Shown: piece after piece, positions 23,757 to 31,479 of the stretch | Numbering within the stretch: the first letter of the stretch is position 1 | Layout: every line of letters starts with the position of its first letter | Origin: Reyranella sp. | GTDB lineage: Bacteria; Pseudomonadota; Alphaproteobacteria; Reyranellales; Reyranellaceae | Length of the DNA stretch: 64,000 nt | Direction of reading: 5' to 3' | NCBI RefSeq assembly: GCF_017305915.1 | Contig: NZ_JAFKJN010000016.1 | Location: forward strand, 1 to 64,000 | Translations under genes and position numbers: made by a program | The notes under the pieces: model-generated | Told to the model about the DNA's origin: nothing | Seen by the model: the letters and a program-made list of their open reading frames with translations, nothing else | The model's database searches: none

Positions 23757-24848
23757 ATGGTTTCGATTCCGGCTTGTTTTTCCGAGAGCTACGCCGAGGC
23801 ACGCGCCAAGTTCTGCCGCGCTGCCGCGGAGGCTGGCGGCGCGATCCGCTCATGGCTCAACCCCAACGCGCTCGGGCCCAGCGGTGAGCGGCTCTACCTC
23901 GACACCGCGCGCTTCGGCCCGGCCGACGCGCCCAATATGCTGGTGCTGATCTCGAGCACGCACGGCGTCGAGGGCCATTGCGGCTCGGGGGCGCAGATCG
24001 CCTGGCTGGCGACCGGCGGCCCGGCGAAGCTGCCGAAGGGCACCGGCGCGCTGATCGTGCACGCGATCAACCCCTACGGCTTCGCCTGGACGCGCCGCGT
24101 CACCGAGGACAATGTCGACCTCAACCGCAACTTCGTCGACCACGACAAGGCCTATCCGAGGAACGACGGCTATCTCGCGATCGCCGAAGCGATCCTGCCC
24201 GGCGAGTGGAGCGAGGACAGCCGGGCCGCGACCCAGCGCGTGTTCGACTCCTACGCCCAGAAGCACGGTGCCTTCGCCCTGCAGGGCGCGCTCAGCAGCG
24301 GCCAGTACAGCCATCCCGACGGCATCTTCTTCGGCGGCGCGCGGCCGACCTGGAGCAACCGCACGATCCGCCAGATCGCCCGCGAGGAGCTCGGCCGCGC
24401 CCGCCGCGTCGGCATCATCGACTTCCACACCGGCCTCGGCCCGTTCGGCCATGGCGAGCTGATCTGCGCCGTGCCGCCGACGGCCAAGTCCTTCCCGCGG
24501 GCGCGCGCCTGGTACGGCGACGAGATGACCTCGCCCGAAAGCGGCACCTCGACCTCGGCGATCGTCGTCGGCATCATGACCGACGCCTTCCCGCAGGAGC
24601 TGCCCGATGCCGAGGTCACGCCGATCGCCATCGAGTACGGCACCTACTCGGTGCCCGAGGTGCTGGGTGCGGTGCGCGCCGACAACTGGCTGCATCATCG
24701 CGGCGATCTCGCCTCGCCGCTCGGCCGCACGCTCAAGGCCGACATGAAGGAACGCTTCTTCCCGGCCGGCGACAAGTGGCGCGAGATGGTGTGGCAGCGC
24801 GCCGACCAGACCATCGGCTGGGCCCTCGCGGGCCTCAGCGCGGGATGA
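23757..24848 (+). CDS. DUF2817 protein, M14/succinylglutamate-desuccinylase-like metallopeptidase
   Basis: 363 aa. The ATG at 23757 follows GGGAGG at 8 bases, so the in-frame codons upstream (which read through the 127-bp repeat) are not coding. Zinc-peptidase-like features are LISSTHGVEGHCG (His, Glu), NVDLNRNFVDH, IIDFHTGLGPFGHGE and a late Glu in IAIEYGTYSV. DUF2817 proteins are predicted carboxypeptidase-type hydrolases of unknown substrate. Its stop is 7 bases before the patatin GTG, so the two are probably an operon. Confidence 0.85.
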   Translation: MVSIPACFSESYAEARAKFCRAAAEAGGAIRSWLNPNALGPSGERLYLDTARFGPADAPNMLVLISSTHGVEGHCGSGAQIAWLATGGPAKLPKGTGALIVHAINPYGFAWTRRVTEDNVDLNRNFVDHDKAYPRNDGYLAIAEAILPGEWSEDSRAATQRVFDSYAQKHGAFALQGALSSGQYSHPDGIFFGGARPTWSNRTIRQIAREELGRARRVGIIDFHTGLGPFGHGELICAVPPTAKSFPRARAWYGDEMTSPESGTSTSAIVVGIMTDAFPQELPDAEVTPIAIEYGTYSVPEVLGAVRADNWLHHRGDLASPLGRTLKADMKERFFPAGDKWREMVWQRADQTIGWALAGLSAG

Positions 24849-24855
24849 GCCCCGG

Positions 24856-26670
24856 GTGAGCATCGTCGAGCCCGACCGGGACTCGGCCCGCCTGCGTCTC
24901 AGGCGGGCGCTGTTGCTCGCGCCGCTGTTCGCCGATCTCGACACCAACAGCATGGCGGCGGTCGAGCGCGAGCTGGTGCCGATGACGCTGCCCGGCGGCG
25001 CACCGCTGTTCCACCAGGGCGAGGCGGCCGATGCCGTCTACCTGGTGACCAGCGGCTGCCTCGGCGTGTTCCGCCACGACGACGAGGACGTCGCCGAGGG
25101 CGGGCCGGCGCTGATCGCCGAGATCACGCCAGGCAACATCGTCGGCGAGATGTCGCTGCTCAGCCACGGCAAGCGCACCCGCAGCGTCGCCGCGCTGCGC
25201 GACAGCGAGGTCTGGCGGCTGTCGCAGGAAAGCTTCGACATCCTCACCGCGCACCATCCCGAGGTGTTGCCGGCGCTGATGCGCAACGTCGCGGCGCGCA
25301 ACGCCATGGGCCCGGCCAAGCGCCGGCGCCAGCCGCGCACCTTCGCCCTGCTGCCGGCCGGCGCCGACGTGCCGGCCGGCCGCTTCTCGGTGCTGTTGGA
25401 AGCCGCCCTCGCCCGCCTCGGCGAGGTGCAGGTGCTCGGGCAGAGCTCGCTGATCCAGGATCCGGACTGGTTCGCGCGCTGCGAGCTCGACAACGCCTTC
25501 GTGCTGTACCGCGCCGATCCCGGCCTGACGCCGTGGACCGAGCTCTGCCTGCGCCAGGCCGACTGCCTGATCGTGGTGCGCAACGCCGGCACCGGAGAGC
25601 CGACCAAGCTGCCGTTCGAGATCGAGACGGCGCAGCCCGGCGCGGTCTTCCATCGCCGCCGCGAGCTGGTGCTGCTGCACGAGGGGCACGATCCCAAGCC
25701 CGGCAGCACGGCCGGCCAGCTCGCCGGCGGGCTGTACGGCCAGCACCATCACGTGCGGCTCGACCTGCCGTCGGACTTCGACCGGCTGGCGCGGCTGATC
25801 ACCGGCCACGCGGTCGGCATCGTCATGGCCGGCGGCGGCGCCCGCGCCTTCACCCATATCGGCGTGATCAAGGCCCTGCGCGCCTCCGGCGTGCCGGTCG
25901 ACCAGGTCGGCGGCACCAGCATGGGCGCGGTCGTCGCCGCCGCGATCGCCGCCCGCTGGAGCGACGAGGAGCTCGTCGCGCGCTTCCGCCGCTCGTTCGT
26001 CGCCGCCAATCCGCTCGGCGACTACACCCTGCCGTTCGTGTCGCTGTTCGGCGGCCGGCGCGTCAGCGCGCTGCTGCGCTCCGCGTTCGACGACATGGAC
26101 ATCGAGGACCTCGTCCTGCCGTACTACTGCGTCACCGCCAACCTCACGACCGCCAGCGCCGACACTCATACCACCGGCAAGCTGTGGCGCTGGCTGCGCG
26201 CCTCGGTGTCGCTGCCCGGCGTGCTGCCGCCGGTCAACGACGCGGGCCAGGTCCATGTCGACGGCGGCGTGATCGACAACCTGCCGGTGCGGGCGATGCG
26301 CCGGCAGCGCCGCGGCCTCACCATCGCGGTCGACATCGACACCGGCGGCGCGCTGGCGGCCGGCGCCGGCGTCGAGGAATCGTGGTCGGCCTGGGAGTTC
26401 TTCCGCCGCCTGGTGTGGCGGCGCGAGGAGACGCTGCCGATCCCGTCGATCGTGCGCATCCTGCTGCGCTCGGCGCTGGTCTCGAGCGCCGCGCACGCGA
26501 TCGAGGACCGCGCCGCCGCCGACCTGCTGATCGTGCCGCCGATGAAGCAGATCGACCTGCTCGACTGGACGAGCTTCGACCGCGCGATCGGCGTCGGCTA
26601 CGACGCCACCATGCAGGCGCTCGACAAGGCGCGCAGCCTGCCGATCGGCGCGCGCATCTTCATCGGCTAG
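24856..26670 (+). CDS. Patatin-like phospholipase with N-terminal cyclic-nucleotide-binding domain (NTE/RssA-like)
   Basis: 604 aa from a GTG at 24856. Residues ~15-130 are a cNMP-binding beta-roll (LFHQGEAADAVYLVTSGCLG, GNIVGEMSLLSHGKRTRSV). The arginine expected in the phosphate cassette is present in KRTRS. A middle region (~150-300) resembles that of NTE-type proteins. The patatin domain has the oxyanion GGGARA (~324), nucleophile Ser355 in GTSMG and Asp in DGGVIDN (~469). It should cleave acyl esters of phospholipids under control of a nucleotide or ligand. No transmembrane start is seen. Co-oriented with DUF2817. Confidence 0.9.
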   Translation: MSIVEPDRDSARLRLRRALLLAPLFADLDTNSMAAVERELVPMTLPGGAPLFHQGEAADAVYLVTSGCLGVFRHDDEDVAEGGPALIAEITPGNIVGEMSLLSHGKRTRSVAALRDSEVWRLSQESFDILTAHHPEVLPALMRNVAARNAMGPAKRRRQPRTFALLPAGADVPAGRFSVLLEAALARLGEVQVLGQSSLIQDPDWFARCELDNAFVLYRADPGLTPWTELCLRQADCLIVVRNAGTGEPTKLPFEIETAQPGAVFHRRRELVLLHEGHDPKPGSTAGQLAGGLYGQHHHVRLDLPSDFDRLARLITGHAVGIVMAGGGARAFTHIGVIKALRASGVPVDQVGGTSMGAVVAAAIAARWSDEELVARFRRSFVAANPLGDYTLPFVSLFGGRRVSALLRSAFDDMDIEDLVLPYYCVTANLTTASADTHTTGKLWRWLRASVSLPGVLPPVNDAGQVHVDGGVIDNLPVRAMRRQRRGLTIAVDIDTGGALAAGAGVEESWSAWEFFRRLVWRREETLPIPSIVRILLRSALVSSAAHAIEDRAAADLLIVPPMKQIDLLDWTSFDRAIGVGYDATMQALDKARSLPIGARIFIG

Positions 26671-26752
26671 AGCAAGGTCCGCGCAGGTCGACGCGTGCGC
26701 CTTCGGCCTGCCCACCCCCGTCCCAAACCGTCGCATTCCCGTGGACGGGTAA

Positions 26753-26979
26753 GATGCCGATGGCATCGGCATCGGAGGCCTGTCAGTCCCGGAATCCCGG
26801 AGACCCCCGCCCCCTCCTGCATGTTTTTTCGCTATGGGCGTCATCATGGACGCCACCCTGCAGCAACCAGCGCCAACCTCCCAATAAGGGCAATGGCCGC
26901 GATTTTTCGCCAAGGAAATCAGGGGGAGATTCGCGGTCCATTGCCCAGAATGGGTGCGCCCATATCGGCTTATCCACAG
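26753..26979 (+). repeat. Composite repeat, copy B (36-nt block, 69-bp inverted repeat, TATCCACAG box)
   Basis: Occupies most of the 330-base gene-free gap 26671-27000. The 36-nt block is 26753-26788 (31 of 36 bases match copy A). The 69-bp element is 26883-26951, with ends GGGCAATGG and CCATTGCCC and an inner CCGCGA/TCGCGG pairing. TATCCACAG is at 26971-26979, preceded by T so that it matches a perfect DnaA-box sequence. Block 1 to block 2 is 94 bases, with partial similarity to copy A. Orientation is opposite to copy A as a whole but internally the same. Confidence 0.8.
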
Positions 26980-27000
26980 CCACGCTCCTGCGCGACGGCG

Positions 27001-27411
27001 TCAGGACAAGAACTTCAGGCCATTGACCACTTTGTCGACGGTCTTGCGCGGGCCATGGATGCCGATGCCGACGAAGTCGAGCGCATCGACCGGCGCGGCG
27101 GCGAAGGCAGTGCGGTTGTCGGCATCGTTGGTCGTTGTGAACATCGCCTCGATGTAGACGGCCGGCACCAACTCGCGGCTGAGCGCGCGCTGGTGGGTGC
27201 GGCGCAGCTCCTCGATCGTCCCGCCATAGACGAACACCGGCTCGCGGATCAGCGCGGTGTAGGCGCGGCCGGTGACGTCCTTGTAGGGCTCGCCCATCAT
27301 GTGGCCGTGCGTGCCGGCCAGCCCACCGGCCAGGAAGGCCGCGACATTGGCCATCTGCCAGCCGGCCAATTCGCGGCGGAGCACCAGAGCGGTCTTGGTC
27401 TCGTAGATCAT
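27001..27411 (-). CDS. DUF2000-family protein
   Basis: 136 aa from the ATG at 27411 (MIYETKTALVLRREL), preceded by GGGG; an ATG three codons upstream is an alternative. DUF2000 proteins adopt a peptidyl-tRNA-hydrolase-2-like fold. Features are WQMANVAAFLAGGLAG, a central REPVFVYGGTIEELR and the ending TVDKVVNGLKFL. Biochemical role unknown. It is divergent from an AraC regulator across only 47 bases, an arrangement which suggests that the regulator controls it. Confidence 0.8.
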   Translation of the reverse strand: MIYETKTALVLRRELAGWQMANVAAFLAGGLAGTHGHMMGEPYKDVTGRAYTALIREPVFVYGGTIEELRRTHQRALSRELVPAVYIEAMFTTTNDADNRTAFAAAPVDALDFVGIGIHGPRKTVDKVVNGLKFLS

Positions 27412-27458
27412 GATCCCCATATCGGGCAGGATGGCCCCATCGTCTTGAACGTTTGTGC

Positions 27459-28286
27459 ATGGCTTCTCAAGACCACATCCACTTCGACCGGACCGACAAC
27501 CTGCAGCGGCTGGCGGCGCGCTTCGGCGGCCATGCCTACGACCTGCACCGCCACGAGACCTATGCGGTCGGCCTGACCATCTGGGGCGCCCAGTCGTTCC
27601 ATTATCGCGGTGGTCTGCAGACCAGCGCGGCCGGTCAGGTAATGGTGATCCACCCCGACGAGGTGCATGACGGCCACGCCGGCGTCGACGAGGGCTTCGC
27701 CTATCGCATGCTCTACATCGACCCGGCCGCGGTGAACGCCGCGCTGGGCACGGCGTCGACGCCGTTCGTGCCCGACGTCGTCGCCGACGATCCGGTGCTG
27801 GCCGGGCTCCTGCGCGAGGCCTTCGCCGACTTTCCGAGACCGCTCGAACCGATCGCCGCCGACGCCATCGTCGGCCACGTTGCGGAGCGACTGTCGGCGC
27901 GCTGCGATTCACCCGTGCGGCCGCGCAAGCAGCCGGCGGCTCATCGCGCTGTCACCCAGGTGCGCGATTTCCTGGTCGCCGAGGCACCGCGCACCGTCGC
28001 CTCGGAAGAATTGGAGAAGGTAAGCGGCCTCGACCGCTTCGCCATCGCCCGCCACTTCCGTGCCGCTTACGGCACCTCGCCGCACCGCTTCCAGGTCGGC
28101 CGGCGGCTGGTCCGCGCCCAGGCGATGATCGCCGCGGGCACGTCTCTATCGGAGGTGGCGGCGGCGACCGGCTTCGCCGACCAGAGCCACCTCACCCGTC
28201 ACTTCGCCGCCCGCTTCGGGCTGACGCCCGGACGCTGGGCGTCGCTCGTCACAGACCGCCGTTCACGACCAGGCACTGGCCGCTGA
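27459..28286 (+). CDS. AraC-family transcriptional regulator
   Basis: 275 aa from the ATG at 27459 (a TTG two codons earlier is possible). The N-terminal half is a cupin-like sensing domain (YDLHRHETYAVGLT, MVIHPDEVHDGHAG). The C-terminal ~100 residues carry two helix-turn-helix motifs: SGLDRFAIARHFRAAYGTS, and SLSEVAAATGFADQSHLTRH followed by FARFGLTPGRW-type residues. Likely controls itself and the divergent DUF2000 gene. Its last 38 bases overlap the 3' end of the convergent SDR gene, an unusually long overlap. Confidence 0.88.
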   Translation: MASQDHIHFDRTDNLQRLAARFGGHAYDLHRHETYAVGLTIWGAQSFHYRGGLQTSAAGQVMVIHPDEVHDGHAGVDEGFAYRMLYIDPAAVNAALGTASTPFVPDVVADDPVLAGLLREAFADFPRPLEPIAADAIVGHVAERLSARCDSPVRPRKQPAAHRAVTQVRDFLVAEAPRTVASEELEKVSGLDRFAIARHFRAAYGTSPHRFQVGRRLVRAQAMIAAGTSLSEVAAATGFADQSHLTRHFAARFGLTPGRWASLVTDRRSRPGTGR

Positions 28287-29073
28287 CATAGTCGCTGTCG
28301 GGGCTGCAGAAGAGGTAGACCGAGCCCGCGGCCTCGGTCGGCAAGCCGCCGCGGCCGAGCGGGATCATCTGGTTCATGGCGGCGATGCGACCACCCTGCA
28401 CGCCGATCTTGACCTTGCGGCCCTGCACCTCGATCTCGCCGTCCTCGCCCTGCGCCAGCGGCTTGGTCAGGCGGGTCTGGATGTAGCCGAACGCCACCGC
28501 GTTCACGGTGACGTCGTAGCGGCCGAACTCCTTGGCCAGCGTCTTGGTGAGGCCGACGATGCCTGCCTTGCCGGCCGAGTAGTTCGACTGGCCGGCATTG
28601 CCGTTGACGCCCGAGGTCGACGAGATGTTGACCACCTTGCGCACGACGCGCACGCCCGCCGAGCGCTCCTTCTCGACGGCCTGGCGGAAATGCTGCTGGA
28701 AGGCACGCAGCACGCGGAACGGCGCCGTCAGGTGGACGTCGAGGATGGCGTACCACTGCTCGTCGCTCATCTTCTGGATGACCGAGTCCCAGGTGTAGCC
28801 GGCGTTGTTCACCACGACATGGCAGTCGCCGAAGGCGTCGACCGCGGTCTTGACGATGCGGTCGCCGAAGTCGGGCTTGGCGACGTCGCCGTTGCACATC
28901 ACGGCCTTGCCGCCCATCGCCTCGATCTCGGCCACGGTCTCCTTGGCTGGCGCGTCATCGATGTCGTTGATCACCACCTTGGCGCCGTCGCGCACCAGGC
29001 GCAGCGCGATTTCCTTGCCGATACCGCGGCCCGAGCCGGTGACGATCGCCACCTTGCCATCCATCTGACCCAT
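28249..29073 (-). CDS. SDR-family 3-hydroxyacyl-CoA-dehydrogenase-like oxidoreductase
   Basis: 274 aa; start MGQMDGKVAIVTG with a GGAGAGAC ribosome site. NAD(P)-binding TGSGRGIG is at 12-19 and NNAG near 89. Catalytic residues are Ser151/152, Tyr165 and Lys169 (NISSTSG ... SNYSAGK). It has an extra loop around 190-215 (GEIEVQGRKVKIGVQGGR) not seen in the shortest SDRs. Last gene of the minus-strand acyl-CoA operon after the two MaoC genes, where oxidation of a 3-hydroxyacyl-CoA is the natural next step before thiolysis. Confidence 0.85.
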   Translation of the reverse strand: MGQMDGKVAIVTGSGRGIGKEIALRLVRDGAKVVINDIDDAPAKETVAEIEAMGGKAVMCNGDVAKPDFGDRIVKTAVDAFGDCHVVVNNAGYTWDSVIQKMSDEQWYAILDVHLTAPFRVLRAFQQHFRQAVEKERSAGVRVVRKVVNISSTSGVNGNAGQSNYSAGKAGIVGLTKTLAKEFGRYDVTVNAVAFGYIQTRLTKPLAQGEDGEIEVQGRKVKIGVQGGRIAAMNQMIPLGRGGLPTEAAGSVYLFCSPDSDYVSGQCLVVNGGL

Positions 29074-29096
29074 CTTGTCTCTCCTTTTGCGCCATG

Positions 29097-29124
29097 GGAC
29101 CGCGCCACTGGAGTGGCGCGGTCC
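29097..29124. promoter_or_regulatory. 13-bp perfect hairpin between the maoC and SDR genes
   Basis: GGACCGCGCCACT pairs exactly with AGTGGCGCGGTCC across a two-base loop. No T-run follows on the minus strand, so it is more likely an RNA-stability or attenuation structure than a full terminator. The stem core GCGCCACT is shared with the hairpin at 56319-56354. Confidence 0.6.
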
Positions 29125-29132
29125 TCCGAGTC

Positions 29133-29561
29133 CTAGTTCAGCGCGACCGTGGCGTTGCCTTGCAACGTGTCCTGGCCGTTCTGGTTGGTGCATCTCACCT
29201 CGAGGTCGACCAGCTTCTCGCCGTTCTCCTCGCGCTTGCCGGTGACGGTGCCGCTCACGGTGATGACGTCGCCCACCCAGGTGATCGAGGTGAAGCGCGT
29301 GCCGAGATTGCGCACCCGCGCCTGCGGCACGAACGAGGTCACGAGGCGGCCGAGGAACGCCATCGACAGCATGCCGTGGGCGAACACGTCCTTGAACCCG
29401 AACTTCTTGGCGAAGTCGATGTCGACGTGGATCGGATTGTGGTCGCCCGAGCCGCCGCAATAGAGCGCGAGCTGGTGACGGCTGATCGGCGGCAGCACGA
29501 TCGGCTTGATGGCGTCGCCTACCTTGACGTCGGCGAACTTCGGAGCAGTGACAGCAGCCAT
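29133..29561 (-). CDS. MaoC-like (R)-specific enoyl-CoA hydratase, catalytic hot-dog subunit
   Basis: 142 aa from the ATG at 29561, with GGAGAGGGG upstream. The hydratase-2 motif is intact: Asp40 and His45 in GSGDHNPIHVD, then FAHGMLSMAFLGR. It begins 11 bases after the stop of the neighbouring MaoC gene, which lacks these catalytic residues. Together they look like a split double hot-dog hydratase that adds water to an enoyl-CoA. In-frame codons upstream of 29561 are not family-like. Confidence 0.87.
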   Translation of the reverse strand: MAAVTAPKFADVKVGDAIKPIVLPPISRHQLALYCGGSGDHNPIHVDIDFAKKFGFKDVFAHGMLSMAFLGRLVTSFVPQARVRNLGTRFTSITWVGDVITVSGTVTGKREENGEKLVDLEVRCTNQNGQDTLQGNATVALN

Positions 29562-29572
29562 GATCCCCTCTC

Positions 29573-30034
29573 CTACTTCTTGCCGGCGTCGGGATTGCGC
29601 ACGACGGTGATGCCCTTGGCCTTGGCCACCGGCTTGCCCGCCTGGTCCTTGAGCTCGGTCTCGGAGACCACGAACCACAGGGCGCCGCCCTTCTTGTCGT
29701 AGATGTCGACCACCCGCTGCTGGCAGGTGATCTTGTCGCCGACATGCACCGGCGCGAGATACTCGTAGTGCTGCTCGCCGTGCAGGATCAGGCCGATATC
29801 GACGTTGAGCAGCCGCAGCAGGCCGCCCTTGTCGGGATCGTCATTGGTGACGGCGGTGAGATAGGTCGGCGGCGCGGGGATCGCGCGATAGCCGGCCTTC
29901 TTGGCGGCGGCTTCGTCGACGTAGATCGGGTTCTCTTCTCCGATGGCCTTGCAGAACAGCCGGATCTTGCCGGCCTCGACCGTCGTGGTGAAGGCGTTGA
30001 ACTTGTGGCCGATCAGGCCTTTGTCGAGCTGCAT
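29573..30034 (-). CDS. MaoC-like hot-dog protein, FAS1-dehydratase-type N-terminal domain (non-catalytic partner)
   Basis: 153 aa from the ATG at 30034 with an AGGGAGG site. At the place where hydratases have the Asp/His pair, it has AIGEENPIYVD, so the catalytic residues are absent. PAPPTYLTAV and LLRLLNVDIGLILHGEQHYEY are typical of the MaoC_dehydrat_N family. It should pair with the catalytic subunit encoded next, as in ChsH1/ChsH2 or HTD2-like heterodimers, providing the acyl-binding pocket. Confidence 0.83.
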   Translation of the reverse strand: MQLDKGLIGHKFNAFTTTVEAGKIRLFCKAIGEENPIYVDEAAAKKAGYRAIPAPPTYLTAVTNDDPDKGGLLRLLNVDIGLILHGEQHYEYLAPVHVGDKITCQQRVVDIYDKKGGALWFVVSETELKDQAGKPVAKAKGITVVRNPDAGKK

Positions 30035-30074
30035 GCTCGTTTCCTCCCTCTTGCTGATGGCACACCCCACCCTG

Positions 30075-30118
30075 CCTCCCCCGTCAGACGGGGGAGGTGG
30101 CCGAAGGCCGGAGGGGGA
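30075..30118. repeat. Short GC-rich double-hairpin repeat
   Basis: A stem CCTCCCCCGTC/GACGGGGGAGG (30075-30097) is followed by GGCC-GAA-GGCC and GGAGGGGG. A sister copy at 38140-38184 has GCCC-GAA-GGGC in the second stem, so both sides changed together. It lies between the thiolase stop and the MaoC start in the operon. Such an element could modulate relative expression of the upstream and downstream genes. Confidence 0.75.
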
Positions 30119-30132
30119 GAGCTACGCGATGA

Positions 30133-31332
30133 CTATTCGTAGCGGCCGACGATGGCGACGCTCGACACGTTCTCGCGCGGCGCGCCGCCGAGATTGTGGG
30201 TCATGCCGATCTTCGGGTCCTTGAGCTGACGCGCGCCGGCACGGCCCTGGAACTGCAGGTACATCTCGTAGAGCATGCGCAGGCCCGAGGCGCCGATCGG
30301 ATGGCCGAAGCACTTGAGGCCGCCGTCGATCTGGCAGGGGATGGTGCCGTCGGCATCGTAAAAGCCGTCGAGCACGTCCTTCCAGCCCTGGCCGGGCTGG
30401 CTGATGTGCAGGTCTTCCATGGTGACCAGCTCGGTCACCGAGAAGCAGTCGTGCACCTCGAACATCGAGACTTCCTTGCGCGGATCCTTGATGCCGGCCT
30501 CTTCATAGGCCTTCTTCGAGGCGATGCGCGTGGTGTGGAAGTAGCTGCCGTCCCACGAGTTGTGGCCCGACTCCGAGCCGTTCGAGACCGAGAGTTGCAG
30601 CGCCTTCACCGAGACGATGTTCTGCTTGCCCATCGCCTTGGCGATCTCCGGCGTGGTCACGATCGCCGCGGCCGCGCCGTCCGACACGCCGCAGCAGTCG
30701 AACAGGCCGAGCGGCGAGGCGATCATCGGCGCGTTCAGGATGGTCTCCATCTCGACCGCCTTCTGCAGATGCGCCTTGGGATTCTTGGCGCCGTTCTGAT
30801 GGCTCTTCCACGAGACGTGGCCGATCGCCTTCTTGAGGTCCTCGCCCGAGACGCCGTGCGCGGTCATGTAGGCGGTGGCGAGCTGGGCGAAGTTGCCCGG
30901 CGCCGTGCCGTTGGCGCTCCACAGCGCCTGCAGCGGGCCGCCGCGGCCGCCCGGCAGGCCGCCGTAGCCGGTGTCCTTCAGCTTCTCGACGCCGAGCGCT
31001 ATGGCGATGTCGGCCGCGCCCGAGGCGACGGCGTAGCAGGCGCCGCGGAAGGCCTCGGTGCCCGAGGCGCACATGTTCTCGACATGCGTCACCGGGATAT
31101 TGGGCAGGCGCAACGTGGTCGACATCGGGATGCCCGACTTGCCGACATGCACCTCGTCGATCGCGGTCGAGAACCAGGCGGCGTTGAGCTGGTTGGGATC
31201 GATGCCGGCGTCGGCGATCGCTTCCTTGTAGGCCTCGAGCATCAGCTCCTCGGCGCCGCTGTCCCAGCGCTCGCCGAACTTCGAGCAGCCCATTCCGAGA
31301 ATTGCGACCTTGTCCTTGATACCCCGTGCCAT
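30133..31332 (-). CDS. Thiolase-family acetyl-CoA acetyltransferase (SCP2-thiolase/lipid-transfer type)
   Basis: 399 aa from the ATG at 31332 (MARGIKDKVAILG). Active-site Cys88 is in ENMCASGTEAFRG; the second and third motifs are EVHDCFSVTE and CFGHPIGASGLRM; the end is NLGGAPRENVSSV. It cleaves or condenses 3-oxoacyl-CoA. The subgroup often works with a DUF35 (zinc ribbon plus OB) protein, and one is encoded immediately upstream as part of the HMG-CoA-synthase-like fusion. The gap to that gene holds a 93-bp inverted repeat. Confidence 0.88.
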   Translation of the reverse strand: MARGIKDKVAILGMGCSKFGERWDSGAEELMLEAYKEAIADAGIDPNQLNAAWFSTAIDEVHVGKSGIPMSTTLRLPNIPVTHVENMCASGTEAFRGACYAVASGAADIAIALGVEKLKDTGYGGLPGGRGGPLQALWSANGTAPGNFAQLATAYMTAHGVSGEDLKKAIGHVSWKSHQNGAKNPKAHLQKAVEMETILNAPMIASPLGLFDCCGVSDGAAAAIVTTPEIAKAMGKQNIVSVKALQLSVSNGSESGHNSWDGSYFHTTRIASKKAYEEAGIKDPRKEVSMFEVHDCFSVTELVTMEDLHISQPGQGWKDVLDGFYDADGTIPCQIDGGLKCFGHPIGASGLRMLYEMYLQFQGRAGARQLKDPKIGMTHNLGGAPRENVSSVAIVGRYE

Positions 31333-31377
31333 GTTGGACTCCTTGGTCGAGAGAGTGGAACCTTGAGAAATCTTACT

Positions 31378-31470
31378 CCTCTCCCCCGCCAGGGGGAGAG
31401 GCGGGGAGAGGGGGTTACACACACCGCCTCCAGCCCCCTCACCTAGCCTCTCCCCCTGGCGGGGGAGAGG
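31378..31470. repeat. 93-bp element with 24-bp perfect terminal inverted repeats
   Basis: Positions 31378-31401 and 31447-31470 are exact reverse complements, each itself a hairpin (CCTCTCCCCC/GGGGGAGAGG). GGGGAGAGGGGGTT and CCCCCTCACC lie inside. Related GC-rich intergenic palindromes are widespread in proteobacteria. It separates the HMG-CoA-synthase-like/DUF35 gene from the thiolase gene on the minus strand. Confidence 0.85.
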
Positions 31471-31479
31471 AATCTGACG

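Noticed and set aside
26970..26978. Perfect DnaA box TTATCCACA
   Set aside because: A single box inside a dispersed repeat, with no cluster, AT-rich unwinding region or dnaA/dnaN/gidA genes. Another lies inside ftsA. Not an origin.
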